Under the pieces are notes generated by a model. The model worked only from the letters and a program-made list of their open reading frames with translations, made no database searches and was not told where the DNA came from. Both the position numbers and the translations under genes were made by a program. From Desulforamulus hydrothermalis Lam5 = DSM 18033 (lineage in GTDB: Bacteria > Bacillota > Desulfotomaculia > Desulfotomaculales > Desulfotomaculaceae), in NCBI RefSeq assembly GCF_000315365.1, contig NZ_CAOS01000014.1:59940-123939 (forward strand): 64,000 nt of DNA, read 5' to 3'. Shown piece after piece: positions 36,634 through 46,099 of this stretch (position 1 is its first letter; every line of letters begins with the position of its first letter).

Positions 36634-36918
36634 TTACTGTTCTTTTTTTCCCACAATGCCTAAAATTACCCTGTAAGGCCCCGGGGTTCCCGGCGGCAAC
36701 ACAGCAACCCGGTCACCCGGTTTGATATAGGCAGATAGGCTGCAAACGGAACCGTTAATCATAATAGCCTCTACGTCAGCCGGCGGGATGGCCAGTTGCG
36801 CCAGCAACTGATAACCCGTTAAACCTTCCCCCACTTCATAGATGGCCGGAAAACCCAAGCCCTTTTCCCTCATTACCCCTTGCAGTTTGGCAAAGCCCCT
36901 TAACTCAATGGTACCCAT
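36634..36918 (-). CDS. MoaD/ThiS-like ubiquitin-fold protein without a C-terminal Gly-Gly
   Basis: Protein of 94 residues with a beta-grasp profile: a strand, a helix at LTGYQLLAQLAI, then VEAIMINGSVCSLSAYIKPGDRVAVLPPG, the MoaD/ThiS core pattern. The tail runs on past the PPG and ends in GKKEQ rather than Gly-Gly, so it cannot be thiocarboxylated in the usual way unless processed. It lies on the minus strand next to the aldehyde oxidoreductase, divergent from it. The ATG at 36918 follows AGGAGG; the earlier in-frame Met is not supported. A role in tungsten/molybdenum enzyme assembly is inferred. Confidence 0.7.
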   Translation of the reverse strand: MGTIELRGFAKLQGVMREKGLGFPAIYEVGEGLTGYQLLAQLAIPPADVEAIMINGSVCSLSAYIKPGDRVAVLPPGTPGPYRVILGIVGKKEQ

Positions 36919-37090
36919 AGACAACGCCTCCTGTTTCCGGTCTTTTTCAATGATACTAGCAAGTTCTTTTCCCATTATATAATAAAAAAGTTTTAAATTG
37001 TTGTAATATTATGGCACAGGTGTTTCACTGTGGAACGGAACACTGCGCTATTTTGATAATTTTTTTAATATTTATGAAATATAAAACGGC

Positions 37091-37106
37091 TGGTACATTC
37101 TTTGCA
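37091..37106 (+). promoter_or_regulatory. sigma-54 promoter of the aldehyde oxidoreductase gene
   Basis: TGGTACA-TTCT-TTGCA, with GG and GC twelve bases apart, 160 bp before the gene. An imperfect palindrome around GTGTTTCACTG...GGAACAC at 37018-37045 could bind the activator. Confidence 0.75.
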
Positions 37107-37151
37107 TTAGCTATAGAATCCAGAAACACCAGCGGAAAGGGAGGTGAGTTT

Positions 37152-37238
37152 TTGATAAATATTTTGAATTTAAACAAAAGAAGGAAAAATCGAACACGAA
37201 TCGAAGTAATTGTAATTATAGCAGCAGTGCAAAGCTAG
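37152..37238 (+). CDS. 28-codon ORF in the aldehyde oxidoreductase leader
   Basis: Begins with TTG at 37152 after GGGAGGTGAG, ends TAG at 37238, and reads MINILNLNKRRKNRTRIEVI at its N-terminus. It is basic in the middle and hydrophobic at the end. It lies between the sigma-54 element and the oxidoreductase gene, 27 bp upstream of the latter. It might be a leader peptide or coupling ORF. No homology is claimed. Confidence 0.3.
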   Translation: MINILNLNKRRKNRTRIEVIVIIAAVQS

Positions 37239-37265
37239 TTAATTATCTTTAAGGAGGGAAATGCT

Positions 37266-38996
37266 GTGCCAAAATTTTTGCGCATTGATATGAGCCAAAA
37301 ACAAATTAAATGGGAAGCTTGCCCGGAAAAGTATCTGGGGCTGGGCGGCAGGGCGCTGACCTCGCAGCTGGTGTTGGATGAAGTTCCTCCCACCTGCCAC
37401 CCGCTGGGAGAGTTTAACAAATTAATCATTGCCCCCGGTTTGTTATCAGGTACCAATGCTCCTTCGTCCGGCCGGCTGTCGGTGGGTGGCAAAAGTCCCC
37501 TGACCGGCGGCATCAAGGAGGCCAACGCCGGCGGAATTTGCTCGCAAAAACTGGCCAACCTGGATATAAAAGCTGTGATTATTGAAGGCAAACCGGCCGA
37601 AAAAGGTACCTGGATGGTTAAAATATCTCCGGACGGGGCAGAACTGCTGCCGGCCGATGATCTGGCCATGAAGGGCACCTACGAAGTTACTGCCATTCTG
37701 CGGGAACGTTACGGCAGTAAAGTTGGTGTTATTTGCATCGGTCCGGCCGGCGAAATGATGCTGCTGGGCGCCGGTGTTACCAACAACGACAGCGACGGCA
37801 ATTCCAGCCGTTATGCCGGCCGCGGCGGCTTGGGTGCGGTTATGGGTTCCAAGGGCATTAAAGCCATTGTGGTGGATGCGCCCAAGACCTTTGATGTGCC
37901 CGTAAAGGATAAAGAGCGTTTCTCAGCAGCTGCCAAGAAATTTGCCAAGATGCTGACGGATCACCCGGTTACCGGCGAAGGCCTGCCCAACTTCGGCACC
38001 AACGTACTGATGAACATTATTAACGAAGCCGGCACCTTACCTGTACGCAACTTCAGTAATGTGGGTCGTTTTGATAAGGCCAATAACGTGGGCGGCGAAA
38101 CCCTGGCAGAAGCAGCCAAAGCCCGCGGCGGTAAAGCTACCCACGCCTGCCACCCCGGCTGCGTCATGCGCTGCTCTAACGTGTATCCCATGCCGGACGG
38201 CAAAGTATGCGCCCCTATCGAGTATGAAACCGCCTGGTGCTTCGGACCCAACCTGGAAATCAGCGATCTGGACGTGGTTGCCAAGCTGAACTACCTGTGC
38301 AATGATCTTGGTCTTGACACCATTGAAATGGGTGTGGCCCTGGGCGTGTTAATGGAAGCCGGTGTAATTCCCTTTGGCGACGGTGAAGCCGCCATTAAAG
38401 CACTGGAAGAAGTGGGCAAAGGCACCCCGGCGGGTCGTATCCTGGGCAACGGTGCCGTATTTGCCGGTAAAGCCTATGGCGTCACCAGGATCCCGGCAGT
38501 TAAAGGACAGGGCATCCCGGCTTATGATCCCAGATCTTGCAAAGGTAACGGTGTTACCTACGCCACCTCTCCCATGGGCGGCGACCACACCGCCGGTTAT
38601 GCGGTTACGGCCAATATCCTGAAAGTGGGCGGTTATGTCGATCCTACCAAGCCGGAAGGTCAGGTAGAACTGTCCAGAAACCTGCAAATTGCCACCGCAG
38701 CAGTGGATGCCACCGGTTTATGCCTGTTTGTGGCCTTTGCAGTCCTGGATAACCCCGAGGGCTTACCCACCATCGTGGAGATGCTCAATGCCCAGTACGG
38801 TCTGCAGCTGACCGTTGACAACGTGGTAGAGCTGGGCCAGAGCATTCTGAAGAACGAGCGTGAATTCAACGCCCGGGCCGGCTTCACCAATGCGGATGAC
38901 CGCCTGCCGGAGTTCTTCTATACCGATAAATTGGCACCCCATAACACCGTTTTCGATATTACCGATGAAGAATTGGATTCTGTATTCAATTTCTAG
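37266..38996 (+). CDS. aldehyde:ferredoxin oxidoreductase (AOR family, tungsten/molybdenum)
   Basis: Oxidizes aldehydes to acids with ferredoxin, using a bis-pyranopterin tungsten or molybdenum cofactor and one [4Fe-4S] cluster. The protein has 576 residues, close to the usual 600. FLRIDMSQKQI starts it, LGGRALTSQLVLDEV and the glycine-rich SSRYAGRGGLGAVMGSKG bind the cofactor, and CHPGCVMRC near the middle holds three cluster cysteines, the fourth lying in the C-terminal GLCLF. The start is GTG at 37266 after AAGGAGG. It acts with the alcohol dehydrogenases upstream (alcohol to aldehyde to acid). moaD, moaA, moaC and related cofactor genes follow. Confidence 0.93.
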   Translation: MPKFLRIDMSQKQIKWEACPEKYLGLGGRALTSQLVLDEVPPTCHPLGEFNKLIIAPGLLSGTNAPSSGRLSVGGKSPLTGGIKEANAGGICSQKLANLDIKAVIIEGKPAEKGTWMVKISPDGAELLPADDLAMKGTYEVTAILRERYGSKVGVICIGPAGEMMLLGAGVTNNDSDGNSSRYAGRGGLGAVMGSKGIKAIVVDAPKTFDVPVKDKERFSAAAKKFAKMLTDHPVTGEGLPNFGTNVLMNIINEAGTLPVRNFSNVGRFDKANNVGGETLAEAAKARGGKATHACHPGCVMRCSNVYPMPDGKVCAPIEYETAWCFGPNLEISDLDVVAKLNYLCNDLGLDTIEMGVALGVLMEAGVIPFGDGEAAIKALEEVGKGTPAGRILGNGAVFAGKAYGVTRIPAVKGQGIPAYDPRSCKGNGVTYATSPMGGDHTAGYAVTANILKVGGYVDPTKPEGQVELSRNLQIATAAVDATGLCLFVAFAVLDNPEGLPTIVEMLNAQYGLQLTVDNVVELGQSILKNEREFNARAGFTNADDRLPEFFYTDKLAPHNTVFDITDEELDSVFNF

Positions 38997-39044
38997 ATAA
39001 ATTATTAACGGCTTGTAGTATAATAGTCCTGAGGTGACCTGGAC

Positions 39045-39281
39045 ATGTTGATTGAGTTAAGGGTATATACAGGCCTGGAAAAATATACTAAAACACGTTA
39101 CGGCGAATTAATAAACCTGCAATTGGCCGAGGGAACCACCGTGCGGGATGTTATTAAGCAATATAACATTCCGGAGGAGGAAGTTTTCAGCGCCTTAATC
39201 AACGGTTTGCACAAGCCCTTTGACACAATATTGCAGGACGGTGACCGGGTCGCCCTTTTTCCGCCGGTGGGCGGCGGCTAA
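39045..39281 (+). CDS. moaD: MoaD/ThiS family sulfur carrier protein
   Basis: Protein of 78 residues. The beta-grasp fold is seen as MLIELRVYTGLEKYTK, EGTTVRDVIKQYNI, VFSALINGLHKPFDTILQDGDRVALFPPVGGG. The C-terminal Gly-Gly tail is typical of MoaD, which is thiocarboxylated and gives sulfur to molybdopterin. The ATG at 39045 is preceded by GAGGTGA. It lies 48 bp from the AOR gene, so it is probably co-transcribed. A second MoaD-like protein without the tail is encoded across the AOR gene on the other strand. Confidence 0.88.
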   Translation: MLIELRVYTGLEKYTKTRYGELINLQLAEGTTVRDVIKQYNIPEEEVFSALINGLHKPFDTILQDGDRVALFPPVGGG

Positions 39282-39411
39282 ACCAAATAATCTGATGAGG
39301 GCAGGGGCTATTTGCTCTGCCCTTGCACAGAGGGTCGTTATGCTTATACATACATAATGGAGTTGGCTAATTAACAAGTCAACAATTCACTCCCTAAAGG
39401 GGGCATTTTTT

Positions 39412-40389
39412 ATGAAGGATGATTTTCAAAGAAACATAAATTACCTTCGTATTTCCGTGACCGATCGGTGTAATTTGCGCTGTGTCTATTGCATGCCCCC
39501 GGCGGGGGTAAAACACACCCCGCACCGGGAGATCCTAAGCCTGGAAGAAATCAACCGGGTAGTGGAAGCTGCCTCAGACATCGGTATTCGCAAAATTCGC
39601 ATCACCGGCGGAGAGCCACTGGTGCGCAAGAATATCTTACGGCTGTTTCAGGCCATAGCTGACAATCCCGCCATAGATGATCTTTCACTTACCACCAATG
39701 GGATATTATTTGCCGACATGGCCAATGATTTAAAAAAGGCCGGGTTAAAACGGGTTAATTTCAGTTTAGACAGCCTGGAACCGGAGAACTTTAAGCATAT
39801 TACCCGGATAGGCAAATTTTCTGATGTCTGGCGTGGTATTGACAAAGCTTTGGAACTGCAGCTGCACCCGGTTAAACTGAATGTGGTGGCGGTGCGGGGA
39901 GTAAATGACCATGAGTTTGCAGATTTTGCCCGCTTAAGCAGAGAGCTGCCGTTGCACATTAGGTTTATTGAATTAATGCCCATCGGGGAATGCAACCCTT
40001 GGGCAGTGGACAACTTCATTGCTGCCCAGGAAATTATCCAGCGCTTGCAGCAGGAGTTTGGCCCGCTGGAAACCCAGATTAAAGTAACCGGCAACGGGCC
40101 GGCCCGCTATTACCGGTTGCCTGGCGCCAAGGGAACCATTGGGTTCATTACCGCCATGAGCGAACATTTTTGCAGCAGCTGCAATCGCCTGCGCCTGACT
40201 GCCAACGGCCGGCTGCGCCCATGTTTATACAGCAACCAGGAATTTGATTTAAAGACCCCCTTAAGAAAGGGAGCCACCAGGCAGGAACTGGCAGCTTTAA
40301 TCGAGGAAGCTATCCGGCATAAGCCAGACCGGCACCATATGCATGATGGCTGGCGGGATCACCGGGTAATGAGCCAGATAGGAGGTTAA
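39412..40389 (+). CDS. moaA: GTP 3',8-cyclase (molybdenum cofactor synthesis)
   Basis: Radical SAM enzyme that, with MoaC, makes cyclic pyranopterin monophosphate. The protein has 325 residues. [18 protein letters not shown] is the CxxxCxxC cluster motif, [10 protein letters not shown] follows, and the C-terminal cluster shows as [12 protein letters not shown] and RPCLYS. The C-terminus ends without the usual GG; it ends SQIGG, so a terminal Gly-Gly is in fact present, as in functional MoaA. The ATG at 39412 follows AAAGGGGG. moaC follows 5 bp downstream. Confidence 0.95.
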   Translation: MKDDFQRNINYLRISVTDRCNLRCVYCMPPAGVKHTPHREILSLEEINRVVEAASDIGIRKIRITGGEPLVRKNILRLFQAIADNPAIDDLSLTTNGILFADMANDLKKAGLKRVNFSLDSLEPENFKHITRIGKFSDVWRGIDKALELQLHPVKLNVVAVRGVNDHEFADFARLSRELPLHIRFIELMPIGECNPWAVDNFIAAQEIIQRLQQEFGPLETQIKVTGNGPARYYRLPGAKGTIGFITAMSEHFCSSCNRLRLTANGRLRPCLYSNQEFDLKTPLRKGATRQELAALIEEAIRHKPDRHHMHDGWRDHRVMSQIGG

Positions 40390-40394
40390 ATTTA

Positions 40395-40889
40395 TTGTCC
40401 CAGCTAACACATTTTGATGACCGGGGTAATGCCCGGATGGTGGATATTACTGCCAAAAAGGAAACCCACCGGGTGGCGGAAGCGCGGGGTGAGGTGGTAA
40501 TGGCGCCGGCAACCCTGCAGTTAATTGAACAGGGTGGTTTGGCCAAGGGCGATGTGCTGGGGGTGGCACGGGTGGCCGGCATTATGGCGGCCAAACAAAC
40601 CCCGGCGTTAATTCCCATGGCTCATCCCATTATGATTACCGGGGTAAACATAGATTTCCGGCCGGTGCCCCCCAATTTGGTTGAGATCCGGGGCATTGTA
40701 AAGACTGAAGGGAAAACCGGTGTTGAGATGGAAGCCCTGACCGCCGTCAGCGCAGCTGCGTTAACCATTTATGACATGTGTAAAGCGGTAGATAAATCGA
40801 TGGTTATTCAAAACATCCGGTTGGTACATAAAAGCGGTGGCAAAAGCGGTGATTATGTACGGGAGGGAGAAACAAGATGGGAAAAATAG
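40395..40889 (+). CDS. moaC: cyclic pyranopterin monophosphate synthase
   Basis: Completes the MoaA reaction. The protein has 164 residues. [57 protein letters not shown] and the [15 protein letters not shown]-terminal motif (with the catalytic Lys) are all present. It starts with TTG at 40395 after GGAGG. It overlaps the MOSC gene by 13 nt, so translation is likely coupled. Confidence 0.95.
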   Translation: MSQLTHFDDRGNARMVDITAKKETHRVAEARGEVVMAPATLQLIEQGGLAKGDVLGVARVAGIMAAKQTPALIPMAHPIMITGVNIDFRPVPPNLVEIRGIVKTEGKTGVEMEALTAVSAAALTIYDMCKAVDKSMVIQNIRLVHKSGGKSGDYVREGETRWEK

Positions 40890-41314
40890 TAGCTGTATGC
40901 ACCAGCCCTAAAAAGGGCATGCGCAAAAAAAATGTTGGCGAAGGCACGTTAGTGGTGGAGCATGGCCTGCAGGGAGATGCCCACGTGGGTGACTGGCATC
41001 GGCAGGTAAGCTTGCTGGCCCTGGAAAGCATTGAAAAAATGCGCCAGATGGGATTAAAGGTGGGGCCCGGCGACTTTGCGGAGAATTTAACCACTGAGGG
41101 TATCGACCTGATTTCTCTGCCCGTTGGCACCAAACTAAAGATAGGCGAAAGCGCCCTGGGTGAAGTAACACAAATTGGCAAAGAATGCCATAGCCGTTGC
41201 GCCATTTATCACTTGGCCGGCGACTGTGTAATGCCCCGGGAAGGCATTTTTATCCGGGTGCTGCAGGGGGGGCCGGTAAAGGTGGGGGATACTATTGACA
41301 TCCTGCAGCCTTAA
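40877..41314 (+). CDS. MOSC domain protein
   Basis: Protein of 145 residues with the MOSC fold (the C-terminal sulfurase domain family of molybdenum-cofactor proteins). [19 protein letters not shown] is near the N-terminal third, [13 protein letters not shown] follows, and [10 protein letters not shown] with paired cysteines lies in the C-terminal third. It probably carries sulfur or cofactor during maturation. The ATG at 40877 lies inside the end of moaC. It overlaps the following MobB-MoeB gene by 20 nt. Confidence 0.88.
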   Translation: MGKIVAVCTSPKKGMRKKNVGEGTLVVEHGLQGDAHVGDWHRQVSLLALESIEKMRQMGLKVGPGDFAENLTTEGIDLISLPVGTKLKIGESALGEVTQIGKECHSRCAIYHLAGDCVMPREGIFIRVLQGGPVKVGDTIDILQP

Positions 41315-42581
41315 ACCTTCCCAGCCGCCTGTTGTTTCCCTGGTGGGCTGTTCCAACAGCGGCAAAACCACCTTTTTGGAAAAACTGGTCAGGCTGCTCA
41401 AAACCAGGGGCTACCTGGTGGGTACGGTTAAACACCACCGGGGGGAGTTTGCCTTTGATATAGCCGGCAAGGATACCTGGCGCCATGCCCGGGCCGGGGC
41501 CGACCGGGTGGCCCTGGCCACGCCGACGGGGTTTGGTTTGGTAAGACGGCTGGCTTCCGAACTGTCGCTGCCTGAGATAATAAATTATATGAGCGGCGTG
41601 GACATTGTCTTGCTGGAAGGATTTAAACAGGGCCCCCAGCCCAAGATTGAGCTGGTGCGCAGCGAAATCAGCCAACAGCCGGTTTGTACACCGGATGAAT
41701 TGCTGGCGGTGGTCAGCGACCTGCCGCTGCAACTGGGTATTCCTTGTTTTGGCCTGGAAGATATTGCGGGTGTGGCAGACATGATTGAGGCAAGATTTAT
41801 CAAAGGAGCCCATGAAGCAGTCAGCCGGTCACTGAGCCGGCAACAGAAAAAACGCTACCACCGCAACATTATGCTGCCCGGTGTGGGAGAACAGGGGCAA
41901 CTGAAGCTGCTGCAATCCTCCGCCCTGGTGGTGGGGGCGGGCGGCCTGGGTTCGCCCATCGCCTATTACCTGGCGGCAGCCGGCATTGGCCGCCTGGGCC
42001 TGGCAGATGCGGACACGGTGGATTTTTCCAACCTGCAACGGCAGATTTTGCATACCAACCTGGATGTAGGCCGGTTAAAAGTGGCCTCAGCCCGGGATAA
42101 ACTGACAGCCGTCAACCCGGATATCCGGGTGGAAATATACCCGGAGCGGATCAGCCAGGACAATGTGGCAGCACTGGTTAACCGGTACGACATCGTCGTG
42201 GATGCCACAGACAACCTGGACAGCCGCTATTTATTAAACCGCGCTTGCCTGGAGGCCGGTAAACCCTTTATTTACGGCGGCGTGCTTTCCCTGGTGGGTC
42301 AGGTGTTAACGGTATTGCCCGGCCGGGGGCCTTGCTTTCGCTGCATTTTCCGCCAACCACCCGCCGGCAAAGCGGTCAAATCCACTGCCGAGGTGGGGAT
42401 ATTAGGTGCGGTGGCCGGCATAATTGGTTCCATTCAAGCCACTGAAGCGGTTAAATACCTGCTTAATCAGGGTGATCTGCTGGTGGGTCGGTTACTGACC
42501 CTGGATGCCCTTTCCATGACCTTTTTAGAGGTGGCGGTACAGCGGGATACCGCTTGTCCTGACTGTGGCTGCTTGGGTTAA
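41295..42581 (+). CDS. MobB-MoeB (ThiF-type) fusion protein
   Basis: Protein of 428 residues that joins two cofactor proteins. Residues 1 to about 175 are MobB: a P-loop GCSNSGKTTFLEK (about 18-30), GTVKHHRG and LLEGFKQGPQPKIEL, a GTP-binding partner of molybdopterin guanylylation. From about 185 on it is a MoeB/ThiF E1-like adenylyltransferase: YHRNIMLPGVGEQGQ, VVGAGGLGSPIAYYLAAAG, ADTVDFSNLQRQILH, DATDNLDSRYL, and CFRC plus CPDCGC zinc ligands. It would activate MoaD and attach guanosine nucleotides. The TTG start at 41295 follows GGTGGGGG. It is the last cofactor gene. Confidence 0.9.
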   Translation: MTSCSLKPSQPPVVSLVGCSNSGKTTFLEKLVRLLKTRGYLVGTVKHHRGEFAFDIAGKDTWRHARAGADRVALATPTGFGLVRRLASELSLPEIINYMSGVDIVLLEGFKQGPQPKIELVRSEISQQPVCTPDELLAVVSDLPLQLGIPCFGLEDIAGVADMIEARFIKGAHEAVSRSLSRQQKKRYHRNIMLPGVGEQGQLKLLQSSALVVGAGGLGSPIAYYLAAAGIGRLGLADADTVDFSNLQRQILHTNLDVGRLKVASARDKLTAVNPDIRVEIYPERISQDNVAALVNRYDIVVDATDNLDSRYLLNRACLEAGKPFIYGGVLSLVGQVLTVLPGRGPCFRCIFRQPPAGKAVKSTAEVGILGAVAGIIGSIQATEAVKYLLNQGDLLVGRLLTLDALSMTFLEVAVQRDTACPDCGCLG

Positions 42582-42664
42582 TTTGGTGCGATTTCCCCTG
42601 GGGTTGTGCCAACAGCCTAATTTTGGTGCAACCTTTTTAGTTTGGCAAAAGAAGTAAGAAAAAA

Positions 42665-42712
42665 ACAAAGTGCTAAAAGACTGTTTTGCTGTCTTTTAGC
42701 ACTTTGTTTTTA
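42665..42712 (+). terminator. terminator after the MobB-MoeB gene
   Basis: 17-bp perfect arms (42665-42681 with 42691-42707), followed by TTT. Confidence 0.8.
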
Positions 42713-42814
42713 AGCATCTTTTCAGTGTTTTCTAAGGTAATTTTTAGAGGAAAAAGTTTCTATTAGTCGAAAAAACTATATAAGCCATAAAAAGTCAGAA
42801 TAGGAGGCAATAGC

Positions 42815-44386
42815 ATGAAGTTTACGGTAAGAGCGAGGCTGATTATAGCCTTTGGGCTATTGATTGGGATTGTGATAGCCCTGGGTTTGTATGCCAGTGT
42901 AATGTTGCAAAAGTTGGATCGGATAACCAGTGAAATAACAGGGGATTGGTTGCCAGCCATTCAAGATGTAGAAGAAATTAACGGTTTAATAGCAGATTTT
43001 CGAGTAAGAGAATACAGGCATGTTATTTCTGCTGCGGATCAAGACAAAATGGAAACAGATATGGTTGCCAACCAGAAAAAGATAACTGAACATCTTGACA
43101 GTTATGAAAAAACCATCGAAGAGCAGCAGGATAGAGACCTTTTTAATAAGCTGAAAGCAGACTGGCAAAATTACCTAAAAGTTAACGAAAAAGTCATTGC
43201 TCTCAGCCGGGCAGGTCAAAAAGATGAGGCATTACAGGTAATTTACGGAGAATCTTTAACTCTTTATAATGCTGCCAGGGAAGCTTCGCAGCAACTGGTG
43301 AAATATAATCAACATCATGTTAAAAGAATAAGCAATGAAACCAACAATCTTTTCCAAAAATCCACTTCGCTGCTGACCGTAGCCATCATTATAGCAGCCC
43401 TACTGGCGGCAACGGCGGCCTATTTCATCAGCCGCAGTATTACCAAACCCCTTAAAGAGATAGAAGCAGCTGCCAACCGGCTGGCCGGCGGTGACTTTTC
43501 TGTTGACGATCTTGTGGTAAAAAACAGTGATGAAATAGGCAGCCTGGCTGACTCCTTTAACACCATGAAGAAAAACTTTCAGACGGTGCTGCAGCAACTG
43601 GCGGTCACCGCCCAACAATTATCCAGGGTAGCGGGCGAACTGGCCGGTCAGGCCCAGCAGACCGCCGCCGGCGCCACTGAAACAGCTTCCACCATGAATG
43701 AAATTGCCTCCACGGTTGAGCAGGTAAGCGCCAATGTGCAGGATATTTCTCATGTTTCTGAAACAACCTCACAGCATGCGGATGCAGGCAGCCAGGACTT
43801 GCAAAACGTAACCCGGCAAATACAAACCATCACCCGGGTGACACAAGAAACTTCGGCGGTTATCCACGAACTAAACGAAAAGTCCCGGGCCATCAGCCAA
43901 ATCACCGATGTTATTACTGGCATTGCCGAGCAAACCAACCTGCTGGCTCTTAACGCTGCCATTGAGGCTGCCCGGGCCGGCGAACAAGGACGGGGCTTTG
44001 CGGTGGTGGCGGAGGAGGTAAGAAAACTGGCCGAGCAATCTGCCCTGGCGGCCAAAGACATTGCCAACCTGATTAATGCCATCCAAGCCGAAACCAGGAA
44101 AGCGGTGGACCGGATGGAGGAGGGCAGCCAGGAAGTGGTAGCCGGCAGTGTTGTGATTCAGGAAGTGGGTCAGAAGTTCCAACAAATTATTAATTCGGTT
44201 CAGAGTCTTTCCGCTCAAATTCAAGACGTAGCAGCTGCTGCCGAACAGATGACAGCGGGTGTGCAAAATGTGGCGGCTTCCACCGAACAACAAACGGCTG
44301 CCATGGAAGAAGTCAGCGGTTCAGCCGCCACCCTCAACAAACTGGCCGAGGAACTGCAAGGCCTGGTGGTGCAATTTAAGATATAA
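42815..44386 (+). CDS. methyl-accepting chemotaxis protein
   Basis: Chemoreceptor of 523 residues. Two membrane helices at about 7-30 and 187-208 flank an extracellular four-helix bundle of the 4HB_MCP type ([18 protein letters not shown]). A HAMP domain follows ([23 protein letters not shown]). The signalling domain has the conserved tip [20 protein letters not shown] and [16 protein letters not shown]. The receptor passes signals to a CheA/CheW array, which is not in the window. The ATG at 42815 follows AGGAGG. The ligand is unknown. Confidence 0.93.
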   Translation: MKFTVRARLIIAFGLLIGIVIALGLYASVMLQKLDRITSEITGDWLPAIQDVEEINGLIADFRVREYRHVISAADQDKMETDMVANQKKITEHLDSYEKTIEEQQDRDLFNKLKADWQNYLKVNEKVIALSRAGQKDEALQVIYGESLTLYNAAREASQQLVKYNQHHVKRISNETNNLFQKSTSLLTVAIIIAALLAATAAYFISRSITKPLKEIEAAANRLAGGDFSVDDLVVKNSDEIGSLADSFNTMKKNFQTVLQQLAVTAQQLSRVAGELAGQAQQTAAGATETASTMNEIASTVEQVSANVQDISHVSETTSQHADAGSQDLQNVTRQIQTITRVTQETSAVIHELNEKSRAISQITDVITGIAEQTNLLALNAAIEAARAGEQGRGFAVVAEEVRKLAEQSALAAKDIANLINAIQAETRKAVDRMEEGSQEVVAGSVVIQEVGQKFQQIINSVQSLSAQIQDVAAAAEQMTAGVQNVAASTEQQTAAMEEVSGSAATLNKLAEELQGLVVQFKI

Positions 44387-44437
44387 ACAGATAAATTTTC
44401 TCCCCTGCTTTGCCGAAAATCGCCCGCAAGAACAAAA

Positions 44438-44460
44438 AACCCAGGTTAGCCTGGGTTTTT
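44438..44460 (+). terminator. terminator after the chemoreceptor gene
   Basis: AACCCAGG-TTAG-CCTGGGTT hairpin followed by TTT. Confidence 0.75.
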
Positions 44461-44469
44461 GCATATTAA

Positions 44470-44658
44470 CTACTTTCTGTCTGGTTTTACGGTGTCGTTG
44501 TAAATCATTTGGCCAAAGCCGTCACATATAATTTCCGGTTGGCAAGTAAAGGATTGCTCCGGCTGTTTTTTCTTAGGTTTACCGCTTTGGATTTTTTGCA
44601 ACACAACCAGTTCGTATAAGCGAAACAAGCTAGTGCCATTTTTCACGTTATCAGACAT
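44470..44658 (-). CDS. small hypothetical protein
   Basis: Protein of 62 residues (MSDNVKNGTSLFRLYELV at the N-terminus) with a Lys/Pro/Gln-rich middle and a CxPEIxC pair. The ATG at 44658 has a good ribosome site (GAGGGTGG, 8 nt away). No family is recognised. It lies in the gap between the chemoreceptor and an MFS gene, both of which are separate transcripts. Confidence 0.45.
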   Translation of the reverse strand: MSDNVKNGTSLFRLYELVVLQKIQSGKPKKKQPEQSFTCQPEIICDGFGQMIYNDTVKPDRK

Positions 44659-44790
44659 ACCATACCACCCTCTCGCTGGCCAACAGCTGTTGCATCAAGG
44701 CTAACATACAGAGGAGAGTACCGCAAGAAGTTGCCTTAAAAAAACACTAGCAAAAATAGTTACACTATTATGAATAATATCACAAAGCTG

Positions 44791-45975
44791 CTAATCAGCT
44801 TGCAAACTGCGACTGCCAGCGGTTAACGCCGGCAGGCCCACCAGCAAAAGGAATACGCTATAAGCAACCAACAGGCTGGGCAGCGAAAAAAACTCCAGCC
44901 AACCGCCGCCCGCCAAGGGACCGATCAGATAGCCCAGGGAAAAGGCGGTATTGTAAATGCCGAAGGCTGCCCCATAGCCGGCGTCATGGCTGTTATCTTC
45001 TGTCGGCATAACTGCATCGGCCATCAGCGGCATGGATGGGGTTAGCAGCAAACTAAAGGTAATACCCAGCAGTCCCATAACCGCAGCGGTAAGAAGCAGG
45101 TTGCCGGCCGGCGCCAGCAAGGGGACAGCCAGGGCGGTTGCTATCAGTCCCAGACGAATGAGTTTCAGCCGGCCCACCCGGTCTGACAGCCTGCCCACCA
45201 GGGGAGCGGCTGCAATATGGCAGAGCGAAATAACAGCAAACAAAAAGCCAATGGTGCTGGGAGTAATGTTAAACTTTTGCGTAAAATAGCCGGGCAGCAG
45301 AGGATCAATAAAACCAAAACCGATAGAACCAAGCAAAATTACGGCCGAGCCGGTTAAAACACCCCTGTTGCCCAGCACCTGCCGCAGGGATTGGCCGTTG
45401 GCAACCCTGCCGACGGCTGATGGGTGTCCGGGTATGACCATAAGCACAAGCAGGCCGATCAACACAGCTAGCACGGTACATAATACGAAGGGCAAGCTGT
45501 AGCCGCCCCACTGATAGAGGACTCCCCCGGCGGCCGGGCCCACCAGAAACCCAAAGCCGTTGGCGGCGCTTAACACTCCCATTTTGGCCCCCCGTTCTTC
45601 GGGCGAAAAAAGATCAGCCACCAAGGCCGGCCCGGCTGTCCAGGTGGCAGCCGCCGCCAGCCCTTGCATCAGGCGGGTAACAACCAGCAGCATGATTGAG
45701 TTGGCCAGAGCAAAACCAATCGTACTGAGGGAGAGCGACAACAGGCCGCAAAACATAATTTTTTTTCTGCCGTAGCGGTCGGACAAAATGCCCAGCGGGA
45801 TTGTGCCAGCCAGCAGAGCGGCAGAATAAGCGGCAAAAATAACCCCGATTTGCCAGGGAGAAGCACCCAGTGATGCACTATAAGCCGGCAGTATGGGGAT
45901 GATAATGCCGTAAATTAAGGTATCCAAACAAACTGCCGCGGCCACAGCGGCCAGCACCAGATTTTTTCTGTTCAT
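44791..45975 (-). CDS. major facilitator superfamily exporter
   Basis: Protein of 394 residues with twelve predicted membrane helices. The DRYGRKK loop after helix 2 (GILSDRYGRKKIMF) is motif A of the family, and LSDRVGRLKLI is its copy in the second half. GFLVGPAAGGVLYQWGG and YLIGPLAGGG correspond to motif C of drug antiporters. Substrate cannot be assigned; multidrug or sugar export of the MdtG/Bmr type is likely. The start is ATG at 45975. It is a lone gene on the minus strand. Confidence 0.88.
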   Translation of the reverse strand: MNRKNLVLAAVAAAVCLDTLIYGIIIPILPAYSASLGASPWQIGVIFAAYSAALLAGTIPLGILSDRYGRKKIMFCGLLSLSLSTIGFALANSIMLLVVTRLMQGLAAAATWTAGPALVADLFSPEERGAKMGVLSAANGFGFLVGPAAGGVLYQWGGYSLPFVLCTVLAVLIGLLVLMVIPGHPSAVGRVANGQSLRQVLGNRGVLTGSAVILLGSIGFGFIDPLLPGYFTQKFNITPSTIGFLFAVISLCHIAAAPLVGRLSDRVGRLKLIRLGLIATALAVPLLAPAGNLLLTAAVMGLLGITFSLLLTPSMPLMADAVMPTEDNSHDAGYGAAFGIYNTAFSLGYLIGPLAGGGWLEFFSLPSLLVAYSVFLLLVGLPALTAGSRSLQAD

Positions 45976-46099
45976 TTGTACCCATCACCGCTTTTTTGCT
46001 GAGATTATTTGTAGATTAAGGAGAAACGCCGGGAGTAAGCGTTAGCATCACTTATATACTATAACTCTAATTGCCCAAAAAAGAAATCCCAGGGAATTT

